Below are positions 27,504 through 35,062 of a stretch of 64,000 bases of DNA, one piece after another. Position 1 is the stretch's first letter; each line of letters begins with the position of its first letter. The position numbers and the translations under genes are program-made. Source of the DNA: Streptomyces sp. NBC_00670 (GTDB lineage Bacteria; Actinomycetota; Actinomycetes; Streptomycetales; Streptomycetaceae); the NCBI RefSeq assembly GCF_036226765.1, contig NZ_CP109017.1:2371501-2435500 (forward strand), given 5' to 3'. The notes beneath the pieces were generated by a model. That model saw nothing but the letters and a program-made list of their open reading frames with translations, made no database searches and was not told the origin of the DNA.

Positions 27504-28627
27504 ACCGACCTGCCGAAGCCGATTGTCGGGACCGCTCTGCGGAGCGGCCAGGGGCGTACGTGGTCCATGGGGAGCAGGTCGGCGAGGAAGGCGTAACGGC
27601 GCAGGGCCGTCGGGTCCTGGTCGTCGTACGACTGGACGCGGCGCCACCACGCCGCCACCTCCGACCAGCCGGGTGCCGAGAGGGAGCCGCCGAACTCCTG
27701 GACGGAGAGGGCGGCGGTGAGGCCGGCGAAGGCGAGGCGGTCGGCGAGCGGCCAGCCGGCCAGGGAGCCGGTGACGAAGCCGGCCACGAAAACGTCGCCG
27801 GCGCCGGTCGGGTCGAGGGCCTCCACCGCGATCGCGGGCACCTCCGCCGTCTCGCCGGTGCGCGCGTCCACCGCGTACGCCCCTTCCGCGCCCAGGGTCA
27901 CCACGGCCACCGGCACGTGTGCGGTGAGCGCGCGGGCGGCGGCGCGCGGGCAGTCGGCGCCGGTGTAGCGCATGGCCTCCTCCGCGTTGGGCAGGAACGC
28001 CTCGCAGTGCGCGAGGTCGGTGAGTCCTGCCAGGTCCCAGGCTCCGGTGTCGTCCCAGCCGACGTCGGCGAAGATGCGTGTGCCCGTGCGGGCGGCCTCG
28101 GCGATCCAGGGGGCCGGGACGCCCGGCACGAGCGAGGCGATCGCGGCGCGGGCGCGCGGCGGGTGGTCGGGGGCGCTCTCCTGGGCGAGCGCCGCCTCCT
28201 GCGGCGGCTCGTGCCCGTGGGAGACCATCGTGCGCTCCCCCTCGTACGCCATGGAGACGGTGACCGGGGAGTGCCAGCCGGGGACCGTCCGGGAGAGGGT
28301 GAGGTCGATGCCCTCGCCCTGTGCGAGGGCGTCCCAGCAGTACTCGCCGTAGTGGTCGTCGCCGAACGCGGCGGCGAGGGAGGTGCGCAGGCCGAGCCGG
28401 GCCAGCGCGGTGGCCATGTTGGCGACGCCGCCGGGGCTGGAGCCCATGCCGCGCGCCCAGGACTCGGTGCCGCGCACGGGGGCGGAGTCGAGTCCGGTGA
28501 AGACGATGTCCAGGAAGACGGTGCCGGTGAGGTACACGTCCCAGGGCGGATCGCCCGGGGCGCGCAGGGCGGCCAGCGGGTCGACGTGGGCGGGGCTGTG
28601 CGGTCCCTCTCCGGTGGACGGGGTCAC
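27500..28627 (-). CDS. PfkB-family carbohydrate kinase
   Basis: The 375-residue protein starts at GTG 28627 behind AGGGAG. Ribokinase-fold signatures are YLTGTVFLDIVFTGL, GGVANMATALARLGL, and the C-terminal ATP/anion-hole motif DPTGAGDVFVAGFVTGSL with the catalytic Asp in GAGD. The substrate is not deducible. It lies next to a glucarate-dehydratase-like gene and its partner, in the same direction but about 107 bp downstream, so a shared sugar-acid pathway is possible. Confidence 0.88.
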   Translation of the reverse strand: MTPSTGEGPHSPAHVDPLAALRAPGDPPWDVYLTGTVFLDIVFTGLDSAPVRGTESWARGMGSSPGGVANMATALARLGLRTSLAAAFGDDHYGEYCWDALAQGEGIDLTLSRTVPGWHSPVTVSMAYEGERTMVSHGHEPPQEAALAQESAPDHPPRARAAIASLVPGVPAPWIAEAARTGTRIFADVGWDDTGAWDLAGLTDLAHCEAFLPNAEEAMRYTGADCPRAAARALTAHVPVAVVTLGAEGAYAVDARTGETAEVPAIAVEALDPTGAGDVFVAGFVTGSLAGWPLADRLAFAGLTAALSVQEFGGSLSAPGWSEVAAWWRRVQSYDDQDPTALRRYAFLADLLPMDHVRPWPLRRAVPTIGFGRSV

Positions 28628-28733
28628 GGTGCGCTCCCTGAACGTGGTGCGGTTCCGGCCAGTGTGCACCACCGGGCCCGTCCGGCGGGGGTACGCGCGC
28701 CCGCGCACCCCCGCCCCCGTGCGGCAGGGCCCG

Positions 28734-30029
28734 CTACCAGCGCGGTACGACCGGGGTGACCCACGCCGGGTCGGCGATCCGCATGGCGGCCGCGTCGTCC
28801 CGCTCGCGCAGTCCGCCGTCGTCGTCCAGCCAGCGGCGGTGCAGGAACGCGAGCCGGTCGCGGTCGAGTTCGACGCCGAGGCCGGGGGCGTCGGAGACCG
28901 TCACCTTGCCGCCGTCGAACGTCAGCCGTTCGGTGAGGACGTCCTCGGACTGCCAGGGGTAGTGCGAGTCGCAGGCGTGGTGGAGGTTCGGGACGGTGGC
29001 CGCGACATGGGTCATGGCGGCGAGGCTGATGCCGAGGTGGGTGTTGGAGTGCATGGACACGCCGACGCCGAACGTGCGGCACAGCGCGGCGAGTTGCTGG
29101 GTGTGGCGCAGTCCGCCCCAGTAGTGGTGGTCGGAGAGGACGACCTGTACGGCGTCCTTGGTGAACGCCTCCTTGATCTCCGCGAACGTCGTCACGCACA
29201 TGTTGGTGGCCAGCGGCACCTCGGTGCGGGCGGCGACCTCTGCCATGGCGGGCGTGCCGAGCGCCGGGTCCTCCAGGTATTCGAGGACGTCGCCGAGTTC
29301 CGCCGCCACCTTCACCGAGGTCTGAACCGACCAGGCGCCGTTGGGGTCGAGCCGCAGCGGGTGGCCGGGGAAGGCCTCGGCGAGCGCGCGGATCGCGGCG
29401 ATCTCCTGCTCGGGTGGGAAGACACCGCCCTTGAGCTTGAAGGAGGTGAAGCCGTACCGCTCGGTGAACTTCCGTGCCTGCGCGACGATTCCGGCCGGGT
29501 CGACGGCGGCGCCCCAGTCGTCCCGCTCCGAGGCGACGCCCTCGGGGTGGGCGGCCCACTTGTAGAAGAGGTAGGCGCTGTACTCGACGGCGTCGCGGAC
29601 CTTGCCGCCGAGCAGCGCGTGCACGGGCAGGCCGAGGGACCTGCCGAGCGCGTCGAGGCAGGCCACCTCGAAACCGGAGACGACGGACAGCCGCAGCTTG
29701 TCGGCGGTCTGGACGCCGCGCAGTCCGCCGACGTCGACCTGTCCGGAGACGTGGGAGGAGTCGACGGCGACCTCGTCCATGAGTGTGAACAGCCCGTTGA
29801 GGTCGGTGAGCCGGTGCCCGACCAGTTTCGCGGCGAACGGCCGGGCCAGTTCGAGGTACTTGGTGTCGCCGTAGGTCTCGCCGACGCCGGTGACGCCGTC
29901 GGCGGTGGTGACCTCGATGATCAGCCGGGGGGTGTACGGCTGGTGCACGCCCTGGGTGTTGAGCAGCGGCGGGTCGGCGACGAGGATCGGCGTCAGCCGG
30001 ACGTCCGTGAGGGTGAGGTCGCGGGTCAC
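28734..30029 (-). CDS. Glucarate dehydratase-like enolase-superfamily enzyme
   Basis: The 431-residue enzyme starts at GTG 30029, overlapping the upstream stop (GTGA). Enolase-superfamily features: LRGVQTADKLRLSVVSGFEV, TSFKLKGGVFPPEQEIAAIR (K-x-K base), metal ligands in LRLDPNGAWSV, LEYLEDPA and a later ATNMCVTT, and the His of SMHSNTHLGISLAAM. GVHQPYTPRLIIEV near the front is typical of glucarate dehydratase. It should convert D-glucarate (or galactarate) to 5-dehydro-4-deoxy-D-glucarate, the substrate of the next gene's product. Confidence 0.88.
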   Translation of the reverse strand: MTRDLTLTDVRLTPILVADPPLLNTQGVHQPYTPRLIIEVTTADGVTGVGETYGDTKYLELARPFAAKLVGHRLTDLNGLFTLMDEVAVDSSHVSGQVDVGGLRGVQTADKLRLSVVSGFEVACLDALGRSLGLPVHALLGGKVRDAVEYSAYLFYKWAAHPEGVASERDDWGAAVDPAGIVAQARKFTERYGFTSFKLKGGVFPPEQEIAAIRALAEAFPGHPLRLDPNGAWSVQTSVKVAAELGDVLEYLEDPALGTPAMAEVAARTEVPLATNMCVTTFAEIKEAFTKDAVQVVLSDHHYWGGLRHTQQLAALCRTFGVGVSMHSNTHLGISLAAMTHVAATVPNLHHACDSHYPWQSEDVLTERLTFDGGKVTVSDAPGLGVELDRDRLAFLHRRWLDDDGGLRERDDAAAMRIADPAWVTPVVPRW

Positions 30030-30973
30030 AGGGCGGCTCCTACGAGGGCGAGTCCGGTCGTCAGCAGGGTGGTGAGGTCGGCCAGGTCGGCGGCCGAGGG
30101 GGCGGTGAGCGGGGCGCGCACGGGGCCGACCGGGCAGCCGCGCAGCCGGGCGGCGGCCTTGACCAGGGACACGGCGTACCCGGGCACGCGGTCGCGCAGT
30201 TCGACGAGCGGGACGTAGAAGTCGCGCAGCAGCTTCTCCACCGTGCCGTCGTCGCCGTCGCGCAGGGCGGCGAAGAAGGCGTTCGCGATCTCGGGCGCGA
30301 AGGCGTGCACGGCGGAGGAGTAGGCGGGGACGCCGACGGTGGCGTACGCGCGGGCCTGCATCTCGGCGGTGGAGGCGCCGTTGAAGAAGAGGAAGCCGTC
30401 GGGGGCGGTGAGGGTGAGGCGCTGGAGGCGGTCGAGGTCGCTGTGCCCGTCCTTGAGCCCGATGACGCCGGGGATCGTTGTGATCCGCCGGAAGGCGTCG
30501 AGCCCGTAGGCGACCTGGCCGCGCTGGTAGGCGATCAGCGGCAGCCGGGTGCGGGCGGCCAACTGTGCGAGCTGGGCGACCAGGCCGTCCTGCGGGGCGG
30601 CGGTGAGGTAGTGCGGCAGCACGAGCAGCGCGTCGGCGCCGGCCTCCTCGGCGATCCGTGCGAACCGGGCGGCCTGCGCCCACCCGTACCCGGTCCCGGC
30701 CACCACGGGCACGCGCCCGGCCGCGGCCTCGACGGTCGCCGTGACGACCTGCCGGTACTCCTCCTCGTCCAGGGAGAAGAACTCGCCGGTCCCGCAGGCC
30801 GGGAAGACGGCCCCGGGCGCGGTGGCCAGCCGCCCGGCGACGTAGTCCCGGAACCCGTCGGGATCGAGCGAGCCGTCCTCGTGGAAGGAGGTCAGGGGGA
30901 AGGACAGCACACCCCCCGCCATCCCGTCCCGCAACCGCTGCGCCACGCCACTGGCTCCGGCATCGAGGCTCAC
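30026..30973 (-). CDS. 5-dehydro-4-deoxyglucarate dehydratase
   Basis: This 315-residue DHDPS/NAL-superfamily TIM barrel has LSFPLTSFHEDGSLDPDGFR, PACGTGEFFSLDEEEYRQVV, the catalytic Tyr in LIAYQRGQ and the Schiff-base Lys in GVIGLKDGHSDLDRL. It dehydrates and decarboxylates 5-dehydro-4-deoxy-D-glucarate to 2-oxoglutarate semialdehyde. First gene of a two-gene operon with the dehydratase, coupled by a 4-bp overlap. Start GTG 30973 after GGGAG. Confidence 0.92.
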   Translation of the reverse strand: MSLDAGASGVAQRLRDGMAGGVLSFPLTSFHEDGSLDPDGFRDYVAGRLATAPGAVFPACGTGEFFSLDEEEYRQVVTATVEAAAGRVPVVAGTGYGWAQAARFARIAEEAGADALLVLPHYLTAAPQDGLVAQLAQLAARTRLPLIAYQRGQVAYGLDAFRRITTIPGVIGLKDGHSDLDRLQRLTLTAPDGFLFFNGASTAEMQARAYATVGVPAYSSAVHAFAPEIANAFFAALRDGDDGTVEKLLRDFYVPLVELRDRVPGYAVSLVKAAARLRGCPVGPVRAPLTAPSAADLADLTTLLTTGLALVGAAL

Positions 30974-30989
30974 CCTCGCTCATCTCCCT

Positions 30990-31016
30990 ACGTAGACGTT
31001 ATTCACGTATACAGAT
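30990..31016. promoter_or_regulatory. Putative operator of the glucarate operon
   Basis: TACGT-N11-ACGTA and two similar hexamers, GTAGAC and GTATAC, spaced 16 bp apart lie 17-40 bp upstream of GTG 30973 in an unusually AT-rich stretch. GT-N-AC half-sites are typical for GntR-family regulators, which often control sugar-acid operons. No regulator gene is adjacent. Confidence 0.35.
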
Positions 31017-31021
31017 GAAGG

Positions 31022-31921
31022 TTAGATACTCGAACGGCGTCCCGTCAATCGGGACCGGGAACGAGGCCGGGGCCGGTAGGCGGTGGCCAGCACGGAGACG
31101 GTGACGGGGCCGGGGAGGAGCCCGCCGCCCTCCAGCGCGGCCCGGCTCACGTGCCGGGCGGACGGCGTCATGCCCACGAGGTCCAGTGCCTCCGTCGCGC
31201 CCAAGGCCATGCGGTACTCGACCCGCTCGTCGTCGGCGGCCTCGAAGAAGGGATCGAGCGCCCGGTGCAGACGCCGCTCCTTGCCCGGATCGACGGCGAC
31301 CATCGCGGGCACCCGGTCCCGCAGCTCGGCCAGGTGCCGCTCGGTGGGGCGGACGACGACCAGCCGGCCGGTCGGCCGGAGCACCCGGTGGAACTCGGCC
31401 GGACTGCGCGGCGCGAACACGTCCAGTACGACGTCGACCACCGCGTCGGCCAGCGGAAGGGGACGGAAGACGTCCCAGGCCGCCGCGGCGGCCCGCTCAT
31501 GGGCCCGGGCCGCCGCGCGCAGTGCGCGCACGGAGGTGTCCAGCCCGAGGCCACGGGCGCCGGGCAGCCGGTCGAGCACCCCGGCCAGGTAGTACCCGGT
31601 GCCGCACCCGACGTCCAGCACCGTGTCCGCCCGCCCGGCCCGGGACCCGGCCGCCAGAGCGGCCACGGCCCGGCGGACGGGCGCGTAACCGCCCCCGGTC
31701 AGGAACCGCTCCCGGGCCCGGACCATGCCGGCGTCGTCACCGCTGGTGGCACGGACACCCGTCAGCAGTGCGGCGTAACCGTGCCGGGCGACGTCGAAGG
31801 CATGCCCCGCCGGGCAGCGCAGCGTGCCCCGCGGGCCGGGGGACAGACGGTGGGTGCGGCACGCCGGACAGCGCAGCAGATCGAGGGAGCGTACGAGGGC
31901 AGGGGGAAACGACACGGGCAC
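31022..31921 (-). CDS. 23S rRNA guanine-N1-methyltransferase, RlmA/TlrB type
   Basis: The 299-residue protein starts at GTG 31921 after AGGAG. The N-terminal zinc finger has Cys18, Cys21, Cys36 and His40 (LRCPACRTHRL ... LRCPAGHAFD), exactly the RlmA layout. The SAM site is TVLDVGCGTGYYLAGVLDR, later LADAVVDVVLDVFAPRSPAE. RlmA(I) methylates G745 and RlmA(II)/TlrB methylates G748 in hairpin 35 of 23S rRNA, the latter giving tylosin-type macrolide resistance. Which base is modified cannot be told from here. The 230-bp upstream region is long and structured. Confidence 0.88.
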   Translation of the reverse strand: MPVSFPPALVRSLDLLRCPACRTHRLSPGPRGTLRCPAGHAFDVARHGYAALLTGVRATSGDDAGMVRARERFLTGGGYAPVRRAVAALAAGSRAGRADTVLDVGCGTGYYLAGVLDRLPGARGLGLDTSVRALRAAARAHERAAAAAWDVFRPLPLADAVVDVVLDVFAPRSPAEFHRVLRPTGRLVVVRPTERHLAELRDRVPAMVAVDPGKERRLHRALDPFFEAADDERVEYRMALGATEALDLVGMTPSARHVSRAALEGGGLLPGPVTVSVLATAYRPRPRSRSRLTGRRSSI

Positions 31922-32065
31922 GGGGCACTCCTGACAGGGGTGGAGGGAAGGAACCGTGCCCGCACGCGCGCGGAAGGCCGCCGCCTCGCAGGAGCCGGGG
32001 AAGTCGCCGCCTCACAAGAGAACGGGCGGCGCCGGAAGGGCCGTGCACGCCGCGGGCACGCCAAG

Positions 32066-32093
32066 GAGGGCGGCGCCGGACGGCGCCGCCCTC
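32066..32093 (-). terminator. Strong hairpin after the adenine deaminase gene
   Basis: Thirteen-base arms (GAGGGCGGCGCCG at 32066-32078 and CGGCGCCGCCCTC at 32081-32093) pair with a 2-base gap, about 60 bp past the deaminase stop at 32154. It probably insulates the methyltransferase gene from upstream transcription. Confidence 0.65.
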
Positions 32094-32153
32094 AGTGTCT
32101 TCCGGTCACAGGAAGCAGCAGTGCGGGGTGCTCAGGAATGCCACGCCGGGAGT

Positions 32154-33146
32154 CTACGAGAACGCGTATGCCTCCACCTCCGCCAGGTACCGCGCCCGCA
32201 GCTCCTCGTCGTCGTCCAGGAAGGAGGCGAGGAAGGAGTTGCGGGCCAGTGCGCGGAGGCGGGACTCCCCCAACCCGAGTTCGTCCCGTACGCCGTCGAA
32301 GTTGTCGCCGGCGTAGCCGCCGAAGTAGGCGGGGTCGTCGGAGTTGACCGTGCAGAGGAGGCCGGCGTCGAGCATGGCGGGGAGGGGGTGGTCGGCGAGG
32401 CGGTCGACCGTGCGCAGGCGGACGTTGGACAGGGGGCAGAGGGTGAGCGGGATACGGTCGCGCACCAGGCGTTCGACCAGCGCCGGGTCCTCCACGCAGC
32501 GCAGGCCGTGGTCGACGCGTTCCACGCCGAGGACGTCGAGGGCCTCGGTGATGTACTCCGGCGGGCCCTCCTCCCCCGCGTGCGCCACCCGGCGCAGACC
32601 GAGCGCGGCGGCGGCCTCGTAGACCTCGCGGAACTTCGCGGGCGGGTTGCCGACCTCGGCGGAGTCGAGTCCGATGCCGGTGATGCGGTCCAGGTAGGGC
32701 TTGGCCTCGTCCAGGGTGCGCAGGGCCGACTCGGCGGGCTCGTCGCGCAGGAAGCAGAGGATCAGCCGGGTGGAGATCCCGTGGTTCCGGGCGCTGCTGC
32801 CCAGCGCCCGCCACAGCCCCTCGACGACCGTGCCCATCTCCACACCGCGCGCGGTGTGGGCCTGCGGGTCGAAGAAGATCTCCGCGTGCCGCACGCCCTG
32901 GGCGGCGGCCCGGGCGAGGTAGGCGTCGGCGAGGTCGGCGAAGTCCCGCTCGGTGCGCAGGACCGCCATCAGCTCGTAGTACAGGTTCAGAAAGGACTGC
33001 AGGTCCTCGAACCGGTACGCCTCGCGGAGCGCGTCCGTGTCGGCGTACGGCAGGGACACGCCGTTGCGCGCGGCAAGCTCGAACACGAGCTCCGGTTCCA
33101 GGGTGCCTTCGATATGCAGGTGCAGTTCGGCTTTCGGTATGGGCAT
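32154..33146 (-). CDS. Adenine deaminase (Aah1-type, adenosine deaminase superfamily)
   Basis: The 330-residue amidohydrolase has zinc ligands in KAELHLHIEGTLEPEL, FFDPQAHT, VAHAGEEGPPEYI, VDHGLRC and the late NSDDPAYFGGYAGDNF. GTLEPE at the front, GLDSAEVGNPPAKF and EEGPPEYI resemble bacterial and yeast adenine deaminases rather than adenosine deaminases (from memory of the families). It would convert adenine to hypoxanthine for purine salvage. It lies 20 bp after the RNase Z gene on the same strand. Confidence 0.82.
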   Translation of the reverse strand: MPIPKAELHLHIEGTLEPELVFELAARNGVSLPYADTDALREAYRFEDLQSFLNLYYELMAVLRTERDFADLADAYLARAAAQGVRHAEIFFDPQAHTARGVEMGTVVEGLWRALGSSARNHGISTRLILCFLRDEPAESALRTLDEAKPYLDRITGIGLDSAEVGNPPAKFREVYEAAAALGLRRVAHAGEEGPPEYITEALDVLGVERVDHGLRCVEDPALVERLVRDRIPLTLCPLSNVRLRTVDRLADHPLPAMLDAGLLCTVNSDDPAYFGGYAGDNFDGVRDELGLGESRLRALARNSFLASFLDDDEELRARYLAEVEAYAFS

Positions 33147-33166
33147 CAGAGCATTTTACGGCTCTT

Positions 33167-34072
33167 TCACACCCGTTTCGGAACCGGTACGCGTTGGAGA
33201 TCGCGGGCGACGGTCAGCTCGCCCGCGAAACCGGCGGCCCGGGCCTGCCGCTCGAACTCGGCGGGGTCGGGGTAGCGCTGGCTGAAGTGGGTGAGGACGA
33301 GATGCCGTACGCCGGCGTCCCGGGCGACGCGGGCCGCCTGGCCCGCCGTGAGGTGGCCGTGGTCGGTGGCCAGCTCCTCGTCCTCGTCGAGGAAGGTCGA
33401 CTCGATGGCGAGGAGGTCGCAGCCCTCGGCGAGGGCGTGCACGCCGTCGCACAGCCGGGTGTCCATGATGAACGCGAACCGCTGTCCGCGCCGCTCCTCG
33501 CTCACCGCCTCCAGCGGGACCCCGTCGAGGGAGCCCTCGCGCTGGATGCGGCCGATGTCGGGGCCCGCGATGCCGTGCGCGGCGAGCCGGTCCGGCAGCA
33601 TGCGGCGGCCGTCGGGCTCGACGAGGCGGTAGCCGTAGGACTCGACGGGGTGGTCGAGGCGGTGGGTGTGCAGGGTGTACGCGGGGGTTCGCGCCAGGAC
33701 GCCGTCGGTGTCGACGGGGGCCTCGGTGAGCGCGACCGTCTCGCGGTACGCCGTCGCGTACCGCAGCCGTTCGAAGAACCGCTGCCCGGAGGCCGGGTAG
33801 TGGGCGGTGATCTCGTGCGGGACGCGGTCGAGGTTGATGCGCTGGATGACGCCGGCGAGGCCGAGGGAGTGGTCGCCGTGGAAGTGGGTGACGCAGATCC
33901 GGTTCAGGTCGTGCGCGGCGACGCCGGCGCGCAGCATCTGTCGCTGGGTGCCCTCGCCGGGGTCGAACAGGATGCCCTCGGCGTCCCAGCGGAGCAGGTA
34001 GCCGTTGTGGTTGCGGTGCCGGGTCGGGACCTGGCTGGCGGTGCCGAGGACGACGAGTTCGCGGGCGGACAC
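33167..34072 (-). CDS. rnz: Ribonuclease Z
   Basis: The 301-residue metallo-beta-lactamase-fold nuclease has [32 protein letters not shown], the zinc motif [19 protein letters not shown] and [12 protein letters not shown] ... [16 protein letters not shown]. It removes 3' trailers of tRNA precursors. The HIT gene begins upstream, with 19 bp between its stop and this start. Confidence 0.93.
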   Translation of the reverse strand: MSARELVVLGTASQVPTRHRNHNGYLLRWDAEGILFDPGEGTQRQMLRAGVAAHDLNRICVTHFHGDHSLGLAGVIQRINLDRVPHEITAHYPASGQRFFERLRYATAYRETVALTEAPVDTDGVLARTPAYTLHTHRLDHPVESYGYRLVEPDGRRMLPDRLAAHGIAGPDIGRIQREGSLDGVPLEAVSEERRGQRFAFIMDTRLCDGVHALAEGCDLLAIESTFLDEDEELATDHGHLTAGQAARVARDAGVRHLVLTHFSQRYPDPAEFERQARAAGFAGELTVARDLQRVPVPKRV

Positions 34073-34091
34073 GGTGGCCTCCGTCCTCTGT

Positions 34092-34445
34092 CTAGCCGGG
34101 GGGCCACTGGAGGCCGCGGCCGCCGAGGACGTGGGCGTGGGTGTGGAAGACGGTCTGGCCGGCGTCGGCGCCCGTGTTGAACACGATGCGGTAGCTGTCG
34201 AGTCCTTCGTCGGTGGCGACCGCGTGGGTCTCGCGGAGGACGTCCGCGGCGAGGGTGGGGTCGGCGGTGGCGAGGGCGGCGGCGTCGGCGTGGTGGGCCT
34301 TGGGGATGACGAGGACGTGGGTGGGGGCCTGGGGGTTGATGTCGCGGAACGCGAGGGTGGTGTCGGTCTCGCGAACGATCGTGGCGGGGACCTGTCCCGC
34401 GACGATCTTGCAGAACAGGCAGTCGTCCTGCGGCTCTCCGGCCAT
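34092..34445 (-). CDS. HIT family (HINT-type) nucleotide hydrolase
   Basis: The 117-residue protein starts at ATG 34445 after GAGGAGG. It has [32 protein letters not shown], and the histidine triad [17 protein letters not shown] at the end. HINT proteins hydrolyse purine nucleoside phosphoramidates and AMP conjugates. Its operon-mate is rnz. Confidence 0.93.
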   Translation of the reverse strand: MAGEPQDDCLFCKIVAGQVPATIVRETDTTLAFRDINPQAPTHVLVIPKAHHADAAALATADPTLAADVLRETHAVATDEGLDSYRIVFNTGADAGQTVFHTHAHVLGGRGLQWPPG

Positions 34446-34499
34446 GGGGTTCCTCCTCGCGGGCGGGTGGATCACGCTGCGGGCATGCTATCGGCCGCA

Positions 34500-35062
34500 C
34501 CGGGGAGTTTTTTCGCCCCCGCCGCCCCTACCCGTCCCGTCCCCCAAGGGCTCCGCCCCTTCAACCCCGACGCCCTCCGGGCGGGGAGGCGCTGGAGGCT
34601 CGGGGTGGGTGGGAAGGATACGGAGGGCTCGAGGTGGGTGGGGAGTGCGGAAGAGCTCGGGTGGGTGGGGAGTCGCATGAGAGCTCGGGTGGGTGGGTTC
34701 GTTGGCGGGTGCGGGTGCGTCGTGGTTGCTCGCGCAGTTCCCCGCGCCCCCTACTTGGCACGGGTCACCGGCGACGCGCCCGCGCGGCGAAGCCGCAAAT
34801 CAACACAGCCCCGCGCCCCTTACGGGGCACGAGTCACCGGCGTCGCGCCCACGCGGCGGAGCCGCACGGCGGCGCTGCGCCGCGTTCCTGAAAAGCCGGG
34901 GGGCACCCCCGGGCTTTTCAGGGGCGCGGGGAACTGCGCGAGCAACCACCCACCCACCCGCACGCCCCCACACAACCCCACCCACCCGAGCTCTCCGGGG
35001 TACAAGGGGCGGAGCCCCTTGTCAGGGAGGGGAAGGGTAGGGGCGGCGGGGGCGAAAAAACC
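34500..35062. repeat. Gene-free stretch filled with composite repeats (copies 2 and 3)
   Basis: No protein-like frame is present. Contents in order: TTTTTTCGCCCCCGCCGCCC and a GGGGCT hairpin (34508-34570). Then come several GAGCTCGGGTGGGTGGG units (34620-34700). A 29-bp inverted repeat follows, with arms 34722-34750 and 34921-34949. Between the arms sit two direct repeats of about 47 bp, 69 bp apart (from 34757 and 34826), and a hairpin CCTGAAAAGCC/GGCTTTTCAGG (34888-34922). Last is AAGGGGCGGAGCCCCTT and the GGGTAGGGGCGGCGGGGGCG module, ending against the tricorn gene stop. Nothing here looks coding. Confidence 0.85.

Noticed and set aside
27500..31921. Possible secondary-metabolite cluster (kinase, dehydratases, rRNA methyltransferase)
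   Set aside because: There are no biosynthetic core enzymes; the two middle genes form a complete sugar-acid catabolic step and the rest are stand-alone genes.
34500..35062. Repeated short units that could be mistaken for a CRISPR array
   Set aside because: Units are of unequal length and spacing, are GC-rich hairpin modules shared with other intergenic regions, and no cas gene is nearby.
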